64,000 bases of DNA. Source: JAZRWQ01 sp045541395 (GTDB lineage: Bacteria; Bacillota; Clostridia; Oscillospirales; UMGS1783). Shown one piece after another: positions 58,152-64,000 of the stretch. Location of the stretch: the NCBI GenBank assembly GCA_045541395.1, contig JAZQIZ010000001.1, positions 310,001 through 374,000 of the forward strand, given 5' to 3'. Below the pieces are notes generated by a model. That model worked only from the letters and a program-made list of their open reading frames with translations. It did no database searches and was not told the DNA's origin. How positions within the stretch are numbered: position 1 is the first letter of the stretch; each line of letters begins with the position of its first letter. Position numbers and translations under genes: made by a program.

Positions 58152-59274
58152 TCCTAACAAACTCACGGGCAAATGCATCCGCCTCAAATATACGGTCCAA
58201 AGTAGGACGCTGTACTGTTTTAGTATTAACAAGAACCTTCTCAAGTACTTCACCTATTTGGTAAAACTTAATTTTATCCTGTAAAAACAGGCCAACAGCC
58301 TCTTCATTTGCGGCATTAACAGCAGCAGTTATACTGCCGCCGATCGTTACAGCCTTTCTGCATACGTCAAGGGGTTTAAAGGTTTTATAGTCAGGCTTAT
58401 AAAAACTAAGCTTACCTATTTCACAAAGATCTAAAGGCGCAATAACTGCACTTTTTCTTTCGGGATAAGTGAATGCATACTGGATAGGCAAACGCATATC
58501 TGCGACGGCAAGCTGAGCGATAACCGAATTATCGACATATTCAACCATAGAATGAATAATACTTTCCCTATGAACCACAATTTCAACATCTTTAGGCTCA
58601 ACATTAAATAGTCTGACAGCTTCTATAAGTTCCAAACCCTTATTCATCATTGTAGCGCTGTCAATTGTAATTTTGGCACCCATACTCCAATTAGGATGCT
58701 TTAATGCCTGCTGTTTTGTAACGGCCATAAGCTGTTCATAGCTATAGCCGAAAAAAGGCCCGCCGGATGCAGTCAGTATTAATTTTTTAACTTCTTTTCC
58801 CGCCTGTAAACATTGAAAAATAGCACCGTGTTCACTATCAACAGGTAATATCTTAACACCGTATTCTTTTACAAGGTCAGTGATAAGCTCACCTCCGGAT
58901 ACCAAAGTTTCCTTATTTGCAAGGGCAATATCCTTCCCGGATTTTATTGCAGCTATGGTAGGAAGCAGGCCAACGACACCGACAACAGCAGTTAAGACAA
59001 TATCTGCATCAGTAGCACTAGCAGCTTCGCAAATGCCATCTATTCCGGATAACACACGAATATCTGTGTCAGCAAGGCGCACTTTTAAATCCTTTGCAGC
59101 ATCTTCATTATTCATTGCTGCAATGGAGACCTTGAATTCGCGGGCATATTCTTCAATTTTATCTACGTTAGTGTTACCGGTTACGGCAGTAACCTTATAA
59201 CCCATGGCACGACATACGTCTAGCCCTTGTGTTCCGACTGAACCGGTAGCCCCTAAAATGGCAATTCTCTTCAT
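58138..59274 (-). CDS. dxr: 1-Deoxy-D-xylulose 5-phosphate reductoisomerase
   Basis: Dxr makes MEP, the committed step of the DXP pathway. The 378-residue protein starts MKRIAILGATGSVGTQGLDV, the NADPH-binding loop, and has LPVDSEHGAIFQ, ASGGPFFG and the MNKGLELIEA metal and substrate motifs. It lies in the usual cdsA-dxr-rseP order. It is the target of fosmidomycin. Confidence 0.97.
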   Translation of the reverse strand: MKRIAILGATGSVGTQGLDVCRAMGYKVTAVTGNTNVDKIEEYAREFKVSIAAMNNEDAAKDLKVRLADTDIRVLSGIDGICEAASATDADIVLTAVVGVVGLLPTIAAIKSGKDIALANKETLVSGGELITDLVKEYGVKILPVDSEHGAIFQCLQAGKEVKKLILTASGGPFFGYSYEQLMAVTKQQALKHPNWSMGAKITIDSATMMNKGLELIEAVRLFNVEPKDVEIVVHRESIIHSMVEYVDNSVIAQLAVADMRLPIQYAFTYPERKSAVIAPLDLCEIGKLSFYKPDYKTFKPLDVCRKAVTIGGSITAAVNAANEEAVGLFLQDKIKFYQIGEVLEKVLVNTKTVQRPTLDRIFEADAFAREFVRSEYN

Positions 59275-59285
59275 TTAACTTATCC

Positions 59286-60101
59286 TTAAAAAATCATATG
59301 ATTGATGTAGTAATAGAAAATCAAAGTAAACGGAGCAACAAACATATAGCTATCAAAACGATCAAGTACTCCGCCATGACCCGGCATGAGATCACTATAA
59401 TCCTTAATACCAACAGTACGTTTAATAACGGACATGGCAAGATCACCTATCTGGTCGATCACAGATGCCAAAAGAGTATAAATTCCAAGCCACAAATAGT
59501 TAATATTAAGAGAAGTAACAAGATCTAATACAAGCCCTATAACAAGAACTATTATAACCGCACAAGCAGAACCACCAATACTGCCCTCAACTGTTTTTTT
59601 GGGGCTTACGTTCGGAGCAAGCTTATGTTTCCCCATTGCTCTACCTACAAAATAAGCGGCGGTATCGGTTATAATACATACAAGCACGAACAGAACAAGA
59701 AAATAAAGGCCCTTATCCAAACTGCGAATATGCACAAAACTGCTATAAAAAAGCGGTATCATAAGCGATATGGGAAATACCTTATAAATCTTATTCAGCT
59801 GATACTTACCAAAGAACTTCATTAAAAGTAAAAACACTGTAACTGAAATTAAAAATGATACAGTAATTACAGGCATATAATATGGTATTTTTACAAATGG
59901 AATAACTGCGCCTACAACAAGTGAGACTGCAAAAGGCAGTTCTTTATCTGTAAGGTTAGTTGCTTTATACAGCTCATATACACCGCATACACTCAGGAGA
60001 GAAATGAAAATCTCCATAACGTAAGGGTAATGGGAAATACAAAGCAAGATCACCAGCAAAGGTATAAGCACTGCTGCGGTTTTTATGCGGGTCTTTAACA
60101 A
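59286..60101 (-). CDS. cdsA: Phosphatidate cytidylyltransferase
   Basis: CdsA makes CDP-diacylglycerol, the precursor of bacterial phospholipids. The 271-residue membrane protein has about eight hydrophobic segments and the C-terminal signature SPKKTVEGSIGG...KDYSDLMPGHGGVLDRFDS, with the metal-binding Asp residues. It lies between uppS and dxr. Confidence 0.96.
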   Translation of the reverse strand: MLKTRIKTAAVLIPLLVILLCISHYPYVMEIFISLLSVCGVYELYKATNLTDKELPFAVSLVVGAVIPFVKIPYYMPVITVSFLISVTVFLLLMKFFGKYQLNKIYKVFPISLMIPLFYSSFVHIRSLDKGLYFLVLFVLVCIITDTAAYFVGRAMGKHKLAPNVSPKKTVEGSIGGSACAVIIVLVIGLVLDLVTSLNINYLWLGIYTLLASVIDQIGDLAMSVIKRTVGIKDYSDLMPGHGGVLDRFDSYMFVAPFTLIFYYYINHMIF

Positions 60102-60102
60102 A

Positions 60103-60840
60103 TCAAACGCCTCCGAATCTTCTGGTTCTTTTATTGAAATCTACAATAGCCTGATTAAGATCATCCTCTGAAAAGTCAGGCCATAGCACGTCAGAATACC
60201 AAAATTCAGAATACGCGCACTGCCACAAAAGAAAATTAGATAATCGCTGTTCACCGCTTGGACGGATAATAAGATCGGGATCAGGCTGACCTGCAGTATA
60301 CATATGATCGGACAGAAGCTTTTCATCAAAATTCTCAGGTATTTTACCAACAGCTAAAGCCATATTAGCAATTTGTTTTGCTGCTTTAACAATTTCTTGT
60401 CTGCCACCGTAGTTTATTGCAATATTTACGGTTATACCCTTAAGATCAGCGGTTGCTTCCTGTGCAGTTTTGATTTTATTTTGAAGCTGCTCAGATAACC
60501 TAGACATGTCTCCTATAAAATTCAGCTTCATATCATAGTCTTTAAAATCAATTAATATCTCATCAAGATAATCGTTAAACTGCTTCATTAAAGCGTTTAC
60601 TTCTTCCGCAGGACGGGACCAATTTTCTGTTGAAAAGGCATAATAGGTAACATACTTTACGCCTATTTTATGACAATAACGGGTTATCTTCCTGAAGGTT
60701 TTTCCGCCTTGGATATGACCCATAAAACGGGGCAAGCCTCTCTTTTTTGCCCAACGGCCATTACCGTCCATTATAATTCCTATATGTTCAGGAATATCAA
60801 AGCCATCCAAAGCGTTGTTTTTATTTGTTATAATAGCCAT
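60103..60840 (-). CDS. uppS: Undecaprenyl diphosphate synthase (cis-prenyltransferase)
   Basis: UppS makes the C55 carrier lipid from farnesyl diphosphate and isopentenyl diphosphate. The 245-residue protein has the catalytic Asp in IGIIMDGNGRWAKKRG, YAFSTENWSRP, and the C-terminal RPSGEQRLSNFLLWQ. UppP, encoded at 31361-32215, recycles the product. A hairpin separates uppS from frr. Confidence 0.97.
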   Translation of the reverse strand: MAIITNKNNALDGFDIPEHIGIIMDGNGRWAKKRGLPRFMGHIQGGKTFRKITRYCHKIGVKYVTYYAFSTENWSRPAEEVNALMKQFNDYLDEILIDFKDYDMKLNFIGDMSRLSEQLQNKIKTAQEATADLKGITVNIAINYGGRQEIVKAAKQIANMALAVGKIPENFDEKLLSDHMYTAGQPDPDLIIRPSGEQRLSNFLLWQCAYSEFWYSDVLWPDFSEDDLNQAIVDFNKRTRRFGGV

Positions 60841-60862
60841 AGTAACTTCCTTTATACTATAT

Positions 60863-60889
60863 TCCCCCGCAGAGATCTTCTGCGGGGGA
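60863..60889 (-). other. Hairpin between frr and uppS
   Basis: A strong 11-bp stem (TCCCCCGCAGA/TCTGCGGGGGA) with a 4-base loop lies in the 54-base gap between frr and uppS. No T run follows, so it is more likely a stabilising or processing hairpin than a terminator. Confidence 0.75.
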
Positions 60890-60894
60890 CTGAT

Positions 60895-61449
60895 TTAAAC
60901 GGACATCAATTCCTTTTCTTTTGCTGCGGCGATCTCATCGATCTTCTTGATATACTTATCGGTAAGTTCCTGAACATCCTTCTCAATGATCTTTAAATCA
61001 TCTTCTGTAATTTCACTATTCTTTTTCTGAGCTTTAGCTTTTTCTAAAGCATCTCTTCTTATAGAACGAACAGAAACCTTTGCTCCTTCTGCCTTATTCT
61101 TTACATCCTTAATAAGATCTTTTCTTCTCTCTTCAGTAAGAGGAGGAAATACCAGGCGGATAGCCTTACCGTCATTATTGGGGTTTATTCCGATATCAGA
61201 TTCATTGATCGCTTTTTCAATAGGCTTAATAGCAGAAGCATCCCAAGGCTGAACAAGTAATACTCTTGCTTCGGGAACGGAAATAGCGGCCATCTGATTA
61301 ATGGGAGTTTCGCAACCGTAATAGTCAACTCTTATCTTATCAAGAACTGCGGGATTAGCTCTACCTGCTCTGATAACAGAAAAATCATACTCAAGTACGC
61401 TGATAGTTTTGTCCATTTTAGTTTGTAATTCGGGATAATTGTTTTTCAT
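60895..61449 (-). CDS. frr: Ribosome recycling factor
   Basis: RRF splits terminated ribosomes with EF-G. The 184-residue protein has SVIRAGRANPAVLDKI, the tRNA-mimic domain, and DGKAIRLVFPPLTEERRKDL. AGGAGGAAGAAT precedes the ATG. It follows pyrH directly, as in most bacteria. Confidence 0.98.
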   Translation of the reverse strand: MKNNYPELQTKMDKTISVLEYDFSVIRAGRANPAVLDKIRVDYYGCETPINQMAAISVPEARVLLVQPWDASAIKPIEKAINESDIGINPNNDGKAIRLVFPPLTEERRKDLIKDVKNKAEGAKVSVRSIRRDALEKAKAQKKNSEITEDDLKIIEKDVQELTDKYIKKIDEIAAAKEKELMSV

Positions 61450-61451
61450 AA

Positions 61452-62165
61452 TTATTCTTCCTCCTGAATGATTGTTCCTATATTCTCACCCGTAACAGCT
61501 TTTACTATATTATCCGGATCATCTAAACTGAATACTAATACGGGAATTTTATTATCCATACAAAGGGATGCTGCTGTACTGTCCATAACTCCAAGACCTC
61601 TGCTGAGCACCTCCTGGGGGGTGAGATGATCTATTTTCTTGGCATTGGGATCCTTATGAGGATCGGCAGTATATACGCCGTCAACATTTGTGGCCTTCAT
61701 GAAAATATCAGCTTCAATTTCTGCAGATCGTAACGCAGCACCTGTATCTGTTGAAAAGAAGGGATTGCCTGTGCCGCAACCAAAAACAACCACTCTGCCC
61801 TTTTCCAAATGACGGACAGCTCGATTTCTGATATAAGGCTCTGCTATCTGACGCATTTCTATTGCAGTCTGTACTCTGGTAACAACACCAAGAGCCTGCA
61901 GGCTGTCTGCAAATGCTAAAGCATTCATTGTTGTTGCCAGCATACCAATATGATCTGCGGTGGTTCTGTCCATTGCGCCACTGCTTCTGCCACGCCAGAA
62001 ATTGCCGCCGCCAACAACAATAGCTACCTGCACACCCAGATCTACACATTCTTTTACTTTAGCGGCAACACTGTTTACAAAGTTAAAATCAAACCCTGTT
62101 TTATTTTCGCCGGCTAAAGCTTCGCCGCTGATTTTGAGCAACACTCTTTTATATTTAATAGCCAT
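61452..62165 (-). CDS. pyrH: UMP kinase
   Basis: PyrH phosphorylates UMP to UDP. The 237-residue protein has KISGEAL, VGGGNFWRGR and DGVYTADP, hallmarks of the amino acid kinase-fold UMP kinase. The frame is open to 62183, but the ATG at 62165 follows AGGGGG and gives the family start. It is the first gene of the pyrH-frr-uppS-cdsA-dxr-rseP-ispG-polC-like unit. Confidence 0.98.
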   Translation of the reverse strand: MAIKYKRVLLKISGEALAGENKTGFDFNFVNSVAAKVKECVDLGVQVAIVVGGGNFWRGRSSGAMDRTTADHIGMLATTMNALAFADSLQALGVVTRVQTAIEMRQIAEPYIRNRAVRHLEKGRVVVFGCGTGNPFFSTDTGAALRSAEIEADIFMKATNVDGVYTADPHKDPNAKKIDHLTPQEVLSRGLGVMDSTAASLCMDNKIPVLVFSLDDPDNIVKAVTGENIGTIIQEEE

Positions 62166-62206
62166 AATAAACCCCCTGAACATACTAATTATTTTCTCTT
62201 TTTAAT

Positions 62207-62235
62207 ATTTTACTATAAAAACAGCAACATTTCAA
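62207..62235 (-). promoter_or_regulatory. Promoter of the pyrH operon
   Basis: TTGAAA (62230-62235), 17 bases, then TAAAAT (62207-62212) on the minus strand, about 40 bases before pyrH. Confidence 0.78.
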
Positions 62236-62244
62236 CCAAAATAA

Positions 62245-62277
62245 GAAAAAAGGCTGTGAATTTCTTCACAGCCTAAA
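62245..62277 (-). terminator. Terminator after the ispH-rpsA gene
   Basis: Stem AGGCTGTGAA/TTCACAGCCT with a T6 tail on the minus strand, between the S1 fusion gene and the pyrH promoter. Confidence 0.9.
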
Positions 62278-62288
62278 AGATTTTTTAA

Positions 62289-64000
62289 TTATTCCTGAAC
62301 TTCTTCCTGAGCTTCCTCAGCTACTTCTTCAACGGGAGTAAGGAGAGCCTTAATTGAAAGGGAGATTCTGTTCTTTTCTTCATCGATCTCAATGATCTTA
62401 GCAGAAACAGTATCGCCAACCTTAAGCTTATCAGCTACCTTTTCAATACGTTCATTTGCTATTTCGGAAATATGAACAAGGCCGTCAACACCAGGGATGA
62501 TCTGAGCGAAAGCACCGTAAGCCATAAGCTTAACGATCTTAACTTCAACAACGTCATCTACCTTATAGTTTGCCTTGAATACATCCATAGGATTACCATT
62601 AGGATCCTTATAACCGAGAGAGATTCTGCCGGTTTCTTCTTCGAATTCCTTAACGTATACGTCAACAGTATCGCCAACCTTAACTACTTCGGAAGGATGC
62701 TTGATCTTGCCCCAGGACAGTTCAGTAATATGTACCATACCGTCAACACCGCCGATATCTACGAAAGCACCATAAGAAGTAAGGCTTCTAACAACGCCAT
62801 CATAATGCTTGCCAACTTCGATTTCAGCAAGGATACGTTCCTTTGCTTCTTTTCTCATCTCAGCAGCAGCACGCTTAACGGAGCCAATGACTCTTCTTCT
62901 GCGCTTGTCCACTTCAATAACCTTAAACTGAACGGTCTGTCCTTCAAGCTGAGTAAGATCTGCTTCTTTGTTAGAAGTGATCTGAGAAGCGGGGATAAAG
63001 ATTCTGTTGGATTCATAGTTAACAACTACGCCACCCTTAACAACCTGAGCAACCTTGCCGGCAAGGATCTGACCATTTTCAACAGCGTCAGTCATAACTG
63101 CCCATGCCTTCTGAGCATCAATACGCTTGGTGGATAAAAGTGCAGTACCTTCAACGTCATTAGTCTTGATAACCTGAACTTCGATCTCATCGCCGAGCTT
63201 ATATATCTTAGCAAGTTCAGCTGAACTGGGTTCGCCGGTAATCTCGTCAGATGACAGGATTCCGGTGTACTTAGCGCCAAGATCTACCTGAACTTCGGTA
63301 GACATTACAGCCATAACAGTACCGGTAATGACTTCTCCTCTACGTATAGTTTTAAAGGACTGTTCCAGTGCTTCTGCAAAAGACAGCTCCTTTTCCATGT
63401 TTTCAACCTGATTTTCCATGGTTTTAAAAACCTCCTCGATTGTTCCTTTAGGCGTAGAGGCACCGGCCGTTATGCCTATCGGAAATTTATAATAATTTTT
63501 ATTAACTAATTCTGCGGCCCTTTCAATAAAGACCGTATCTTCACAACAAGCCTTACATATCTCATATAGCTTCTGACTGTTTGAGCTTTCTTTGCCGCCG
63601 ATCACTATCATAGATCCAACAGTTTTTGCTATATTTTCTGCCTCAGCCTGCCTTTCGCTTGTCGCACTACATATTGTATCAAAAATCTTTGCATTTGTAT
63701 AGTGTAAATTTGCAAATTCTTTGCAAATTTTTTTCCATTCTGCCTTGTTGAAGGTTGTTTGAGCTGCTAAAATTGGATTTTTGTGTTCCAAATTCGCATT
63801 CTTATCTAGTTCAATCAAGTCTTGAGCGCTTTTTACAGTAAAAAAGTCTTTTCCACGGTAATGACCTCTGATACCCATAACCTCGGGATGCTCCTCATTG
63901 CCTGCAATGATAAAAGCCTTATTCTCCACCCCTGCCCTATCCGCTATTTTTTGTATGCGTAAAACAAAAGGACAAGTCATATTAACATAAGGGATTTTAT
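62289..64000 (-). CDS. IspH-ribosomal protein S1 fusion (5' end outside the window)
   Basis: The gene continues past the right edge, so only about 570 C-terminal residues are seen. The first part is 4-hydroxy-3-methylbut-2-enyl diphosphate reductase (IspH), with HPEVMGIRGH, a cluster Cys in NMTCPFV and another in TICSATSERQAE. It is joined to four S1 RNA-binding repeats starting near GEVITGTVMAVMSTEVQVDL, as in ribosomal protein S1. The open frame beyond the ATG at 63980 (KIPYVN before MTC) shows that ATG is internal. Fusions of this kind are common in Clostridia. The tail is acidic. Confidence 0.95.
   Translation of the reverse strand, partial: KIPYVNMTCPFVLRIQKIADRAGVENKAFIIAGNEEHPEVMGIRGHYRGKDFFTVKSAQDLIELDKNANLEHKNPILAAQTTFNKAEWKKICKEFANLHYTNAKIFDTICSATSERQAEAENIAKTVGSMIVIGGKESSNSQKLYEICKACCEDTVFIERAAELVNKNYYKFPIGITAGASTPKGTIEEVFKTMENQVENMEKELSFAEALEQSFKTIRRGEVITGTVMAVMSTEVQVDLGAKYTGILSSDEITGEPSSAELAKIYKLGDEIEVQVIKTNDVEGTALLSTKRIDAQKAWAVMTDAVENGQILAGKVAQVVKGGVVVNYESNRIFIPASQITSNKEADLTQLEGQTVQFKVIEVDKRRRRVIGSVKRAAAEMRKEAKERILAEIEVGKHYDGVVRSLTSYGAFVDIGGVDGMVHITELSWGKIKHPSEVVKVGDTVDVYVKEFEEETGRISLGYKDPNGNPMDVFKANYKVDDVVEVKIVKLMAYGAFAQIIPGVDGLVHISEIANERIEKVADKLKVGDTVSAKIIEIDEEKNRISLSIKALLTPVEEVAEEAQEEVQE

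Noticed and set aside
1..64000. CRISPR arrays, prophage and insertion sequences
   Set aside because: No regularly spaced repeats, transposase, integrase or phage structural genes were seen. The direct repeats at 35.6-38.4 kb are too few and too gene-like for CRISPR.

Overview
The window looks like chromosomal DNA of a low-GC, endospore-forming anaerobe of the class Clostridia, probably near the gut Oscillospirales; that placement is inference. The signs are sporulation and germination genes (spoVAC/D/E, ypeB, bofA, ylmC), a T-box and a lysine riboswitch, an IspH-ribosomal protein S1 fusion, the DXP isoprenoid route, and a polC-type gene directly after ispG. Most genes lie on the minus strand in compact, often overlapping operons.

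Layout. 0-5 kb: a P-loop ATPase and a Dabb protein, then pepP-type peptidase, pepD and hslO. 5-8.5 kb: T-box-controlled ileS. 8.5-14.2 kb: a lysine operon (dapA-dapB-ddh, then lysC-lysA) behind a lysine riboswitch; it covers the aspartate-to-lysine route by the one-step diaminopimelate dehydrogenase branch, without asd. 14.2-18.2 kb: a flavodoxin-like reductase, rpsB-tsf, ylmC, tRNA-Arg, bofA and a DUF4830-like protein. 18.2-24.8 kb: yybS-rplI-dnaB-tilS-hpt-ftsH. 24.8-32.2 kb: an M23 peptidase, trmB, ypeB, ftsK/spoIIIE and uppP. 32.3-38.7 kb: a spoVA operon split between spoVAC and spoVAD by four plus-strand genes. 38.8-44.5 kb: trkH-trkA, tRNA-Leu, pcrA and tRNA-Lys. 44.6-52.3 kb: a complete bacterial microcompartment (BMC) operon. 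52.4-64 kb: ispH-rpsA (cut by the window end), then pyrH-frr-uppS-cdsA-dxr-rseP-ispG-polC-like.

Three things stand out. (1) Between spoVAD and spoVAC, the last 39 codons of spoVAC occur twice more as orphan tails in direct orientation. Each tail is joined to a near-identical forward promoter, one unrelated cargo gene and a terminator, so the locus reads as a small array of exchangeable gene cassettes. A 32-bp core is identical in all three tails. (2) The polC-like gene at the canonical position encodes a 1244-residue protein with intact exonuclease and PHP motifs and a clamp-binding-like C-terminus, but a shortened polymerase domain that has lost two of the three catalytic aspartates. (3) The microcompartment uses deoxyribose-phosphate aldolase as its apparent aldehyde source. 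That aldolase carries a four-cysteine CxxCxxCxxC tail, and the operon has no alcohol dehydrogenase, kinase or regulator.

How the genes work together. In the BMC, DeoC would split 2-deoxyribose 5-phosphate into glyceraldehyde 3-phosphate and acetaldehyde. The aldehyde dehydrogenase makes acetyl-CoA, PduL makes acetyl-phosphate, and the RnfC/PduS-like flavo-iron-sulfur protein may move electrons across the shell. In the 52-64 kb operon, isoprenoid synthesis (dxr, ispG, ispH), undecaprenyl synthesis (uppS, with uppP elsewhere in the window), phospholipid precursor synthesis (cdsA) and translation genes (frr, rpsA) are co-located.
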